Positions 21,020 through 31,348 of a DNA stretch of 64,000 nt are shown one piece after another. The DNA is from Ariolimax columbianus. Taxonomy: Eukaryota > Mollusca > Gastropoda > Stylommatophora > Arionidae. Position numbers and translations under genes: made by a program. A model generated the notes under the pieces. That model saw nothing but the letters and a program-made list of their open reading frames with translations. It was not told the DNA's origin and did not search any database. The DNA lies in contig JAVGWX010000006.1 in assembly GCA_036924085.1 (NCBI GenBank), forward strand, positions 40,703,246 to 40,767,245, read 5' to 3'. The first letter of the stretch is position 1, and each line of letters begins with the position of its first letter.

Positions 21020-21145
21020 CAGACAGACAGACAGAGAGACAGGCAGGCAGACAGCAGGCAGGCAGACAGATAGATGAATAGATGGATGGATGGACGGACG
21101 GACGGACCAACAGGCCCATTGATTGATTGATTGATTGATCGATTG
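21020..21145 (+). repeat. Compound tetranucleotide microsatellite
   Basis: Runs of CAGA, GGCA, GATA/GATG, GGAC and then TTGA units, grading into each other. Confidence 0.9.
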
Positions 21146-21437
21146 ATTGAATGCCTTTTGTAATGTGTTTTTAAAATATGTTTTCACCATGCATGACGTT
21201 CCTTGAATTTTATATCGGAATTTAATGTCGTTCTGTACCTTCATTATCCATATCTTTCACCATTCGCTGAAACGAATGTGCACATATTAGTTTACCAGGA
21301 GTGCAGTGATATCGACTCTATATAACTTAACGCAACACCAATAAACACGGCGTCCTTCAACAAGTGAAAATGTAAAAAAACAAAGTTACACTCAAGAATA
21401 ACAACAACAATATGGTGCCAAGAGTAATCAGGGTCTG
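21146..21437. other. No recognisable feature
   Basis: Spacer, AT-rich, without motif. Confidence 0.3.
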
Positions 21438-22140
21438 TTAACTTAACTTAACTTAACGTTTTTATACTGGTTTAGAAGACTTTGCAGAGTCTGCAAACAA
21501 CCAGTTTCGTTTACATTTCCTTTATCTAAAAGCTATGTCCATACAATCTATTCTTAAATGCATTAATTGTCCTTTCCTCCACTACTTCCTGGGGTAATGC
21601 ATTCATAGCATTCACTACTCTCTGACTAAAAAAATATTTCCTAATATCTAATCTGGACCTGTCTTTAGTTAATTTGTAGCTATGCCCTCTTGTTCTTGTG
21701 GGTGGCTCCATTTTGAAAAAAAACGTGTTATGTTCTAATGTATCCGTTCCTTTGATTATCTTATAAATTTGTATTGTCAACTCGAATTCTTCTTTCTTCT
21801 AGACGCTATAGTCTTTCCTCATAACTGTAATTTTGGAATCCCACTATCAGCTTTGTATCCTTTCCAGCATGGTTATATCCCCTATACGATAAAGACTTTC
21901 CACCTGTACATAATACTCCAATCTAGGTCTAACTAATGCTTTATACAGTTTGACTATCACTTCCTTGTCTCTATTTTAAATATTTCTTTTAATCTTACCT
22001 AACATTGCATTTGAATTTTTCACTGCTACATGGACTTGCTCATTCACTTTACCTTTATGATCTATTATAACCCTTAGGTCCCTTTACTTTTCTATCATTC
22101 TAATATTGTTCTGTTGAAACATTCTGATCAATACCTCACC
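21438..22140 (-). pseudogene. CR1/L2-like LINE RT C-terminus with GTTAA tail
   Basis: The minus-strand frame 21780-21526 encodes RTRGHSYKLTKDRSRLDIR, KYFFSQRVVNAMNALPQEVV and INAFKNRLYGH, a block conserved at the extreme C-terminus of CR1/L2-like RTs in invertebrates. Further remnants of the preceding RT thumb continue to about 22140. The 3' end is a run of GTTAA units (21438-21458 on the plus strand as AACTT repeats). Related copies are at 19625-19985 (minus) and 52985-53640 (plus). Confidence 0.75.
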
Positions 22141-22149
22141 TCATTTTTG

Positions 22150-22300
22150 CTCATGCTTCTGGAGTATGATGTGCCAGAGCAGCCTAGCCAACGAGGTGGG
22201 GATCCACACTGTAATCCCCGTATTGGTGAGCTTACTGAGCAGGTTCATATAGCACTTCAGCCAGTACGCCTCCGGGTGTATGAAGCATAACTGTAACCCG
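22150..22300 (-). repeat. Possible diverged SINE-S2 copy
   Basis: Contains GCAGCCTAGCCAACGAGGTG, similar to the GCAGCCTGGCTAACGAAGTG of the inverted S2 at 39362-39695. The rest is too diverged to align by eye. Confidence 0.35.
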
Positions 22301-23564
22301 CCACCAAAGAAACATTGCAGTGGTTATCTCAACTCAACACGAGTAGCTTCGAACAATAGCAACGACAACATAAAGAAAAATTGTTCAACCAATCATGGGA
22401 ACCGATAATCTATGTGAATGGCTCAGTAAGGTCAGACAGATATAATAACTGGGACAAACATGAATGACGTGAGAAATATATGAGATACCCCAGAAGAGGC
22501 GGATTAATTTCATTTGCGCCCTAAACATAGCCAAGCAATGAGGCCACCTTCAACTGACACCCCTAATTCACAACCTAAGCCTGTTTACTCACAGAGAGAC
22601 AACTGCTACCCAACACGAAACATGTGACAGGGACAAAACCATGTGATCCCAAGACCAGACATTTATATTTTAGCAATTGGAGGGCTGAACTACGTAACCG
22701 TGGTCAAACAGAATATGGATCATTTTGCGTCAAGAAATTTAATTCCAAAGAGCCTTACATTAGTGTCCAAATGGGTAAGATGAGCACAGAGTAAATGCCC
22801 TAGCAGAAAGTCGTTTATCACAGCTGCTAACATGTTTGGGGTTATATGTTTCTTCGTATGTGCGCAGTTAGTTTTCTTTCCACTTATGTCTTTAAGCGAC
22901 GCGACTCAGGGAGTTTAATTCGCCTGTCCTGCGCCAAGTGCGCTGCGTCGGTCAATGTTAGCCCGTGTCGTTGCAGAATAGTTTTAATGTCATCCCATCC
23001 ACCTGCAGTACAGTAGGTTACAATTAATTTCCCTACCCGAAGAAACGATCGTATTGAGAGAGTTAAATCGTCTTGTCTAGGCCATACTGGCTCACGGTAA
23101 GATGAGACTTCTTAAAAATGTTACGTGTCTGTGTAGACTGTAATTTTGTGAACAAATTATATTATTACCATATTTGTTGTTGTTGGTGGTGGTGGAGGTG
23201 GTGGTGGTGTGGCTGTTGTATAACCCATTTCTCTTGGTTTCGAAAGCATGTGCTTGTTTTTACTAAATGGCTAAACCCAACGTTGTACCCAGATCGTAAA
23301 TCACAGTGATAGAATATCAACCTTCACCTTTCATTACAGCCTCAAGCCAGGAAGTAAATCCCCTCGATACTTGGAATGATTAATGGACAACGAAGCAAAG
23401 GTCAGAGGTCATGCGCTAGGACGAATTTGAGGAATTCGTTATTTGGAAGACAGCACCACAACAACTGACGTCACGATATGTCGATGTTGTCAACTGCTAC
23501 AGATGTTGTCAAACTATGGTGGTCTGTGTATAGCTGCATTTAAGGTTCTATATTACGTTTTCTG
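22301..23564. other. No recognisable gene; short GGT run
   Basis: About 1.2 kb without a recognised element. A TTG/GGT-rich run (23172-23215) is the only simple repeat. Confidence 0.4.
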
Positions 23565-23942
23565 TTGATCTTTTTGTTTTTCTCTTCTTCTTTTTCCTAC
23601 TTCCTCGTCATCTTCATCTCCTTCTTCATCGTGTTTTTCTTTTTCTTCACTTCTTCATTTCTTCTTCACGTTTGTTTGTTCACTTCTTCTACTTCACTTC
23701 TTCATCTTCTTCTGTTCCTCCTCTTCTTCTTCCTCTTTATCTTCATCTTTATCGTCTTTTTCTTCTTCTTTTTCTTCACATCTTCTTTTCCGCTCTTTCT
23801 CATCTTTGTTCTTCCTCTTCTTCCCTTCTTTCTCTTCACTTCCTGTTCACTCATTCTTATTTTTCTTTACTTCTTCTTCTTTTTCAATTCTTCTTCCTTT
23901 TCTTGATCTTCTTTTTTTCTTCTTCTTACTTCTTCTTCTCGA
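23565..23942 (+). repeat. Long CTT-rich tract
   Basis: Pyrimidine-rich, about 380 bases of imperfect CTT units. It is likely an expanded GAA tail of a minus-strand retroelement whose body is no longer recognisable. The frames through it are artefacts. Confidence 0.8.
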
Positions 23943-23944
23943 TC

Positions 23945-24265
23945 CGGGATCAACATAGTGAACTGTAGCGGTCAGCGACCGAAAGATGGCTGCTAGATCA
24001 GGACCAGCGAATCAGAGCTGTCAAGACCCTTCTCCACTTCCACGTGGTGATTCTAGATAACAGACTGCAAAAGAGCAGACTGGCTAAATAGAAGAGATCG
24101 AATTAGGAAGTCTTAACCGATACCCAAAGGTGCCTGCTGAAGTCGGATGTGTCGGACCGAAAGATGCAAATGTCTCAGTCAAATGTAAACTACGACACAA
24201 ACATTCCCTTTTCAGGACTTGATAGCGAAAGTTTAAGAACGAAGAACAAAGAAGAAACAGAAGGA
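23945..24265 (+). repeat. SINE-S1 copy
   Basis: GGGATCAACATAGTG start, CCAGCGAATCAGAGCTGTCA, GCAGACTGGCTAAATAGAAG, TGCTGAAGTCGGATGTGTCG, GTAAACTACGACACAAAC, and a GAAGAACAAAGAAGAAACAG tail. It abuts the CTT tract directly. Confidence 0.85.
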
Positions 24266-24274
24266 CCCTGGTCC

Positions 24275-24385
24275 ATCTTCATCAGCACGCTCAGGATGTG
24301 AGGAAATCTACAGCAACACGCCATTTAACGTCTTTTTCAAGGCGTACAGAAGAATTGACCTACTCATTGTGGGCATTCGTGACAA
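24275..24385 (-). repeat. SINE-S2 5' fragment, minus strand
   Basis: Reads TTCATCAGCACGCTCAGGAT, then an inverted CGCCCTGAAAA-like block, then CCTACTCATTGTGGGCATTC, matching the outer part of the inverted S2 at 39580-39690. Confidence 0.7.
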
Positions 24386-24389
24386 CAAC

Positions 24390-24690
24390 AACATATATCA
24401 TCATCAGTCCCATAACGTGGAAGATCATTGGTGCACAAATACTGCAGAATGTTGGCCCACTTCCCGCCATTCCATTCGATTTTGTGTCATGATATTGAAT
24501 CTTCCGTCTGGACGAGTTAACCTCGGTGGAATGGTTGTCATTGTTGTGCATAGATACGATTGTCGCATCTAAGATTATGCTCAAAGTTTTCTGTAATATC
24601 GGTGTGTCTTTGGCCGTTTTGCGCCTGGCGGAGCCCATTCCTCTCCAGACAACGTGTCCCGCCACATTTTGATTTTGTCTATGATCTCCC
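24390..24690 (-). pseudogene. RT C-terminal fragment (RTE-like, GAT tail)
   Basis: On the minus strand, a block reading NVAGHVVWRGMGSARRK matches the W-GHV-R box of endonuclease-RT LINEs. Further on, in another frame, MTQNRMEWREVGQHSAVFVH matches the terminal AQNR--WR-LGEAFVQQ block. The 3' end has ATGATGAT (plus-strand ATCATCATC near 24395). Frameshifted and dead. Confidence 0.6.
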
Positions 24691-25904
24691 TATCTACTCA
24701 AGCATGGCGTTGCAGGTTCACTCTGATGATTATGTCTGTCTTTATTCTTTTTTCTCGTCTCGTTTTCATCATGGCCGTTCGACTTTATCGTATAATATGT
24801 CGATTTAAATACATCACGGTGCTTGGTTGCGAACGTAAAATTGGAAAAAGAAGTTGATGCACAATATTATTCAAGAACAGTTTGTAACATTGCAATCGTA
24901 GACCTCGAGATCTTTTTAAAATACACGTGATTCATGAGCGAATAAGATCAACAAATATCTTGTCGCTCAACTGGAAATCATTAACATTTACATAGAAATA
25001 TATAAAAGTGCAAAGTCTAGAACTGTTTGGCTGTTATAAGTTTTTTGGCAGATGTACAGAACGGTGAGTTGATATTGCTTTCCGTACGCGGAGAAGCAAT
25101 TTTACAGAGAACAAAAACCACCATATCTCTAGAACTGGACATACACATAATGAGATCATTTCAATACCAGCTATTAGAATTGGTAATATCAATTTAATCT
25201 TGAAGTGTGGACTTAATTTGAAATATTGCAAAAATTGGAAATGAGTTGCGAGAATTAAAAACCTTTAGCTCACTACAGACCGTATGACACAGCCAAACTT
25301 GTCTCATTGTCAAAAAAAATAATTTTGAAATATTTTTTTTTCTAAATAGCCATTTTTATACTGCTGGATTCGTCACGTACATCTACGCAGGCTTTTTTCC
25401 GGTAAAAGTATCGTATGTTAGATTACAAATGGCTTTTGAACGAATTATTTTCTTATTTCACCGATTAGAGCAGACCAACTTTTTAGGGAAAGGTGAAGTA
25501 AGTTGTTGGGAAGGATCTTTATCTAGTAGATCTGTTTATTTTGTTTGTTTAGATGAAAGAACTACGCTTGAATTAGAAACTAACAGTTGTGCCGATATTA
25601 TAAACACAGTATCGATAGTTTGTTATGGTTTCCATGGATTTCTATCGGATCGCCTTGGGCCTAGTCGGGAAAGTCCAAATATGTTAATTTTTTCAATAAA
25701 TTTCAAATTCATCTTCCTGTATCTCAGAAACTAACAAACACACAACAAAAAAAATAACATCAACAACTTCTTTATTCATTTATGTCTATACACACAAGAA
25801 AATCATATTTTTTGACCAACAAACAGAGCAGTAAAAAAAAATGTTAAAGTTGAAAGTTGCGAAAAATTTTCAATAAATTATGGAAGTGTGCTGAAGTAAA
25901 GTAA
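24691..25904. other. No recognisable feature
   Basis: About 1.2 kb of AT-rich DNA. The longest frame (25429-25734, 101 codons) has no resemblance I recognise. Confidence 0.4.
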
Positions 25905-26165
25905 AGTAATCCATAGCATTACTGTCGTAGGGGGTGTGAGGTGTTAGCGATCTCACATTTCAAAGTCTCGGCTATATAAGGGCGGTAGCCATCTCCTCTC
26001 CGTCGCCGCTTTTACTTTCCGAACTGAACCGGTACCCATTTAAGGCTGGGTCGAACCGGCTGCCGTTACGGTCAGAAAAAACATTTCCTCCTCAACGGGG
26101 GAATTGAACCCAAAATCATTCAGATATGAAGACACAGCGCTAACCACTACGCTACGCGGCTCCCA
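25905..26165 (-). repeat. tRNA-derived SINE, minus strand
   Basis: The minus-strand head GCCGCGTAGCGTAGTGG (A box) and GGGTTCAATTCCC (B box) are clear. The body has the GGTACCCATTTAAGGCTGGG core and a pyrimidine block. It is the best-preserved member of the core family in the window. Confidence 0.8.
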
Positions 26166-26334
26166 CGAATGGGAGAATGTACCAGTAACATATGGCCAGA
26201 ATGCATCAATGAACTATTTTGCAACAATGGAAAAGCTGAATATCCAAAAATTACTAAGAAAAATCAGAACAATCTATGCCAGGAAATTGATCCCATCAAT
26301 CAAAACCATTCTACTACCGTGGATTAAGTTAGGT

Positions 26335-26545
26335 GCCTATCCCAAGCGATGATAACAAGACCATCAAACGTGTTTTGAGTATGGTGAGAAGGGACTGCGC
26401 TGGTTGTCAACTTCATTCTCTGGTCCCGAGCCGCTGTAGACCAGTGGCAAGTCATGCCAAGACGAAAGGAGATAGCTCAGGATGTAGGCACTCTCGTCCT
26501 AGCTCCCTTGAGACAAGGGATCGCTTAAAACAAGCTGGGTTCGGT
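26335..26545 (-). repeat. Partial SINE related to 26632-26898
   Basis: Shares GGTTGTCAACTTCATTCTCT, GACCAGTGGCAAG and CTCAGGATGTAGGCACTCTC with the next element in the same order. Confidence 0.6.
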
Positions 26546-26559
26546 CTTATATACTTGTT

Positions 26560-26615
26560 TGTACGTATGTGTGTGTGTGTATGTATGTATGTTAGCATGT
26601 ATATATATATATAGG
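26560..26615 (+). repeat. GT/GTAT microsatellite
   Basis: GTATGTGTGTGTGTATGTAT followed by a TA run. Confidence 0.85.
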
Positions 26616-26631
26616 CAGGTTATTGCCCATC

Positions 26632-26898
26632 GCTAAGCGATGATGGTCACAACTTCAGACGGTTTTGTCTTTATAATGTGATTATAGTGAGGAAGATTAT
26701 GCGCTGGTCATCAATCTCACTCTTTTCTCGAGTTACATTGGATCAGTGGCAAGACTATTATAACTCAGGATGTAGGCACTCTGTTTATACCTCACGTTAG
26801 ACTAGGAGTACCTTCAAACTTCCGGGGCTCAATCGCTCACCGTTTCCGTTCACTGTGAGAGGCGAGTGCCTTAACCTCTTGACCATAGCGACCCCTTA
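26632..26898 (-). repeat. tRNA-derived SINE, minus strand
   Basis: The minus-strand head near 26898-26830 reads GGGGTCGCTATGGTCAAGAG and GTTAAGGCACTCG, with a weak B box (GCGATTGAGCCCC). Body blocks also occur at 26335-26545 and in 1-300. Confidence 0.65.
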
Positions 26899-26901
26899 TA
26901 T

Positions 26902-26965
26902 AGTTGTGTGTGTGTGTGTGCGTGCGTGCGTGCTTGTGTGTGTGTGTGTGTGTGTGTGCGCGCTG
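26902..26965 (+). repeat. GT dinucleotide repeat
   Basis: (GT)n with GCGT interruptions. Confidence 0.95.
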
Positions 26966-27399
26966 TTGCATGTATTTGTGCGTATTTCTGAGCGTATGTA
27001 CTTATTCAAATTCACACATTTGATCATATTTGTGTCTTTGTGGAATCACATTGAATATTTCAATATATCAAGCTCTGTTAAAAGTGGCACAAAGTGATTC
27101 ACACATTGTTGTCCACTCTCTGGTCAATATCTGCCACCTCAAGTTGAATTATTTCCGCTGTCCAGTGTCTTCTAGTTGTATGTGTTGTGAATATGTATGC
27201 GTTTTCGTGTGCCCCTTGTCTCTAGCTTAGGCTTTGTTGACATAGCTTGTTTTTTGTTGTGTTTCTGTCTCCATACGGTAATTGTGTCATGCCTGTGTAT
27301 GCATTTAATGACAATCTTTTAGAGAATGGGGTTATCGGGCGGGAACCGAACCTTTTTTAGTCGTCTCATACTTTCTTATTTTTCATCTTCTTATTGTTT
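26966..27399. other. No recognisable feature
   Basis: No motif seen. Confidence 0.35.
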
Positions 27400-27600
27400 T
27401 CTTATTGTTATTATTATTATTTTCTTCCTCTTACTTCATTTTCTCCTCCTTCTTCGTCTTCTTCTTCTTCTTATTATTATTATTATTCGCTTTCTTCTTT
27501 ATTCTTCGCCTTCTTCTTCCTGTTCTTCTTCTTCTACGATCAATGTTCATTTTGACTGGAACTCCAAATTCTTAAATAAAGTCTTTTGTCTCTTCAACCC
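27400..27600 (-). repeat. ATT/CTT-rich tail with short repeat
   Basis: Mixed TTA and CTT units (27405-27545), then a stretch (GACTGGAACTCCAAATTC) that recurs, diverged, at 28070-28095 (GACTGGGACTCCGAATTATT). This suggests a minus-strand element whose 3' end is shared by the two places. Confidence 0.6.
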
Positions 27601-27817
27601 TCTGGTCCTAATAATACAGGCTCTGTCTTTCTTATGGTGTGACTGTTCCCACTTTCAGGAGACGAGGCAAGGTATAGGACTCTAAAACCAGAATTCTGCT
27701 ACTGGATGAAAAGTTTGAGCATAAAAGGTTATTTTATCAACAAAGGAAACTTTGATTTCAAACTTACTAATGCATTGTGGGCAAGTTATGATAAAGTAAA
27801 ACTTGGTTGAGGAGCGC

Positions 27818-28060
27818 GTGGCCGAATGGTTTCGATACCTGCCTGCCGACAAGGAGGGCAGCGGTTCGAATCCCCGGTATGGCAAATGTTGTTTTTCTGT
27901 TGGGGTGAAATAAACAAACATAGCCAGCACACAACGTGGCGACGGCAGTGACGAAGCGGCCTGTAGTCCTAAGCCTTCAAAACCCCTCGACTACCCCAGC
28001 AATGGGAATAATGTCGTTGGACAGTAGTAAAACGTGGCAAGTTCTTCTTCTATATTAGTT
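27818..28060 (+). repeat. tRNA-derived SINE
   Basis: GAGCGCGTGGCCGAATGGTT (A box) and GCGGTTCGAATCCCC (B box) at proper tRNA spacing. The body then runs to a CTTCTTCT stretch. The outer stems do not pair, so this is a SINE head rather than a tRNA gene. Confidence 0.75.
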
Positions 28061-28100
28061 GCTCATTCAGACTGGGACTCCGAATTATTCAATAAAATTG

Positions 28101-28268
28101 TATAGTTTCTACTGACGTCTGACAGCGTACGAAGAAGAAGAAGAAGAAGAACTATAGTTTCTACTGACATCTGACAGCGTACGAAGAAGATAAAGAAGAA
28201 GAAGAAGAAGAAGTATAGTTTATACTGACTTCTGACAGCGTACGAAGAAGAAGAAGAAGAAGAAGAAG

Positions 28269-28300
<32 letters not shown>

Positions 28301-28357
28301 TAGTTTATACTGACTTCTGACAGCGTACGAAGAAGAAGAAGAAGTATAGTTTATACT
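28101..28357 (+). repeat. Tandem array of LINE-D 3' ends
   Basis: Four units begin TATAGTTTCTACTGAC or TATAGTTTATACTGAC at 28101, 28153, 28214 and 28299. Each continues TCTGACAGCGTACGAAG and a GAA run of different length, and a final TATAGTTTATACT closes the array. CTGACAGCGTACGAAG is the 3' terminus of LINE-D (compare 6028-6050 inverted). Confidence 0.9.
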
Positions 28358-28664
28358 CGAGAGAAGCAGACACAGAACACGGATCTGAGTGATGGGGAAG
28401 ATCTAAAGAACGTGTGCTGCTGTCATGTCTGCAAAGACACAGTAACACAGGCTGGTGGTACCTATCTTGAATTTGGTGTATGGGCGGTGTCTCATTCTGT
28501 TGTGACCAATTGAGAGATGTAGTGTGATAACCTAGTCATTTCTGTACAGTTGATAGAATCCGTCCTCTGTTGGGGGTGTCCTTCCTTGTCAATTAACATT
28601 ATATTGTCTTTTATTTTGGTTTTAGGCTAGAATTTCGGCGTTCTCGTTTCTATTAATGTTACAT
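28358..28664. other. No recognisable feature
   Basis: Spacer without recognised motif. Confidence 0.3.
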
Positions 28665-28689
28665 AGTTAAGTTTAGTTTAGTTTAGTTT

Positions 28690-29048
28690 GGCTTGGCTTG
28701 GCTTTGTTCGTTCTCAATCTGTCGCTACCAAACCCTAAAAGGGCATAAGTAGCAGAATGTATTCCGGAGAGCGAAATGCATTGTGTCGTCGTTTACAGCT
28801 TGATTGTGATATTTGCACCTTTCGGCCCAACACATCCGACTTCAGAAAGCATTTTTTGAGTACCGGGTTAGCTTAGCATTTCCTCTTTGATCCCTTCTCC
28901 TTAGCCAGTCTGCCCTGCTGCAGTCTGTTATCCAGAATCCCCGCGTGAAGGTGTAGAAGGGTCTTGACAGCTATGGTTCGCTGGCCCTGACGCTAGCAGT
29001 CAGCTATGGGTCGCTCACTGCTGCAGCGCAAGCGCTGCTCAGCGTCTT
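28690..29048 (-). repeat. SINE-S1 copy, minus strand, in GTTTA repeats
   Basis: Full inverted S1: TTCGTTCTCAATCTGTCGC, TTTACAGCTTGATTGTGAT, CTTTGATCCCTTCTCCTTAG, GTGAAGGTGTAGAAGGGTCT and GCTCAGCGTCTTGATCCCG. Both flanks are GTTTA runs (28665-28690 and 29055-29070), consistent with insertion into that microsatellite. On the tail side GGCTT units lie between, so its tail is AAGCC-type, like the copy at 52028. Confidence 0.85.
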
Positions 29049-29059
29049 GATCCCGTTTA

Positions 29060-29510
29060 GTTTAGTTTAGTTCAAAATCATTGCACACGGTTTAACCATG
29101 TCCATCTGAATCTAAAGTAGGTCACGGTTTAACCATGTCCATCTGAATCTAAAGTAGGTCACGGTTTAACCCATAAGTTTTCTAGTTTTCTCCATATTTT
29201 GTTAAGAATCTCAGCACACTGGACGAACTCCTAAGCGCCGACGAAGATCCCATAATAGATTGGGTAAATTTGTAACATCATTAAAAATTTGTACGGTGCA
29301 GCAACCGTTAAGCCTTTTTTTCAATTTCCAACTGCCGAGGAATTTTTAACATGCGGACACTGCAAACGGGCGTCTGATCTCTACTACCCAGAGATACAGG
29401 GAAATACCAGAAAATCCACGTGAATAAATTATTTATCTCCACAGTGAATTTATCCCACGATCTCCAGCACCCGAGGCCGACGTCTTGCCTGAAGACCACT
29501 AAGTACAGGG
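29060..29510 (-). repeat. tRNA-derived SINE (ACGTCGGCCTCGGG family), with 37-bp triplication
   Basis: Shares a long order of blocks with 55965-56290: ATTGCACACGGTTTAA, CTCCATATTTTGTTA, AATAGATTGGGTAAATTTGT, GATCTCTACTACCCAGAGAT and CCCGAGGCCGACGTCTTGCC. The minus-strand head reads TTAGTGGTCTTCAGGCAAG (A-box-like). A 37-base stretch repeats from 29086, 29123 and 29160 (the third partial). Confidence 0.75.
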
Positions 29511-29791
29511 TGATGATATCAACTGTATTACTGCTTTCTGGAACTATTGAGGCATTTTTGTCAAGGCTGTCTTCAAATTGTTCAGTTCATTGTTCTTGTG
29601 AGATTTAAGTGCAACAAATGGCTGAATGTGCGTCAGTTAATGTAAGAATTTTCTCGTGTTTATGCTTTTTTGTGTTGTCAGTCATTTCTGTTGGAGTCTT
29701 AGGAGCTTCTATTTCGACTCTGAAGCTGCTTCTAACGTGACAATTTTTTGTTTCACATTTAAGAGACTAGGTAATATAAATGAGATATGGA
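29511..29791. other. No recognisable feature
   Basis: Spacer without recognised motif. Confidence 0.3.
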
Positions 29792-30020
29792 TGATGGCGT
29801 GGGCTAGTGGTTAAGTGACACGGCTTACAACCCGAAGGTTCTGGGTTCGATCCCCATCACAGCACCGGCCGTTACCCCGGTGAAGAAAACCTTTAGAAAA
29901 ATGCAGGAGGAAGCAGAACCTTACATAAAATGCATGCCGGTGTCCGATGCACTGGACCGACAGGCGCAAAATAAAAACCGTAGTGCAACGCACACCGCCT
30001 TGGGGAATAGATAAATAACA
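29792..30020 (+). repeat. tRNA-derived SINE
   Basis: Head GTGGGCTAGTGGTTAAGTG (A box) and GGGTTCGATCCCC (B box), then CCGGCCGTTACCCCGGTGAA and a body ending GGGGAATAGATAAATAAC. No pairing acceptor stem; a SINE, not a tRNA gene. Confidence 0.8.
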
Positions 30021-30494
30021 CGAACGTAAAAAAAAATGTAAAAAAGGAGAAACGAAACATAAAGATCAAAACCACACAATTTAACATGTATGCATCTTCA
30101 AACAGTGGGAGACTTCGGCGACTGAGTATCATTATGAAATTCACCTATTTTGAACCTTGAAAACACATTTAATAAGGATCACTGTAGTCCGCTCTGGTAC
30201 TGCCTGGAAAGGAAGAACATCCCAACATCCTGTATTCGCGATATACAGAGTTTTAAAAGACCTGCAGAAACTACAACAGAACAGGAAACCACACGTCAGA
30301 GGAGTTCATGAACACCAGTGGCGCAAGACAGGACGAAATTATATCACCATGCCTTGCCATACTGTTCATGTATGATGTCCTCAAAGACTGCAAGGAATGG
30401 TTTAAAAAAATGTTAGGTGGGTACTGAAAGATGAAGACAGTATATATATATATTATGGCTGACGTTTACCCATTACCAAATCAGAGACATGTCT
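30021..30494. other. No recognisable feature
   Basis: No family match. A short frame at 30157-30375 is unassigned. Confidence 0.3.
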
Positions 30495-31228
30495 CCAAAA
30501 CCTGCCTTCATACTTAAAAAGAGCAGTATGGAAAGAGAAAGACTATTAATAGCAGTTATTAACAAAACCGATGATGGTATCGAGGGAAGAGAAAAGACAT
30601 CATCGTTATCTGTATTAACAGCCTCGGAAACATTTCAAGCAGTTCAAATACTTTGGGGCTGTAATCAACATGAAGAGAGGTGTGAAAAAAGATCCGGCTA
30701 TGCGAAGAGCAGTAACTGGTAAGCTTTTCCATTCTATAAAGAGAAACAAGTAAGAAAACTAAGATGGATGTATATCACTCCGCCTATGTACCAGTTTTAA
30801 CGTAAAGATTGAGTCATGGACAATGACATCAATACAGAAAAGCCAGCTCCAAGCGTCAGAAATCAGATATCTAAGGAAGGCGATCAAAGCAACAAGAAAA
30901 GAAAATGTCAATAATAAGACAATGTGACAAGATCTCGAAGCCAAGCCCTTGCAGACATGAGTGGAGTAATCTCAACGTTGATTGTTTCGACATGTCTGCA
31001 GAATGAACGAAGAACGGCTACCACGCAGTCATAGGAAGTAAAGAGTCAGGGATCCAGATTCCGAGGAAGACGACCCAAAGTCAGCTGGTATGACATCATG
31101 AAACAGCCTATAAGAGACAGTGGACTAAACTGGAACTAGGCCAAGAGGAAGACAGCGGATAGAAGTCGTGCGCTTTTTCTGGCAAACCTCTGCACTCCAG
31201 GGTAGAAGAGGAGCGACTAAGTAAGTAA
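30495..31228 (+). pseudogene. LINE-A RT C-terminus, decayed copy
   Basis: Pieces in several frames match the better copy at 47383-48121: FKYFGAVINMKRGVKKD, MRRAVTGKLFHSIKR, SWTMTSIQKSQLQASEIRYL, RKAIKATRKENV and RHVCRMNEERLPRS. The end is GGTAGAAGAGGAGCGACTAA followed by GTAAGTAAG (31201-31228), the TAAG tail of the family. Frameshifts and stops throughout. The 93-bp array starts 120 bases downstream. Confidence 0.75.
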
Positions 31229-31348
31229 GTCAATTCTGTGGAGCCGCCTCACCGAAATCTAGTACATCGTAAACGTAAATGGTACGCTATCTGAATCCGC
31301 GTTAGTTTAATACACAAAAGAAACCTGGAGCCACCAAAAATATAGGTC

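Noticed and set aside
27818..27895. Functional tRNA gene
   Set aside because: A and B boxes are good, but the ends do not form an acceptor stem and a SINE body follows. The same holds for 15748, 29792 and 25905.
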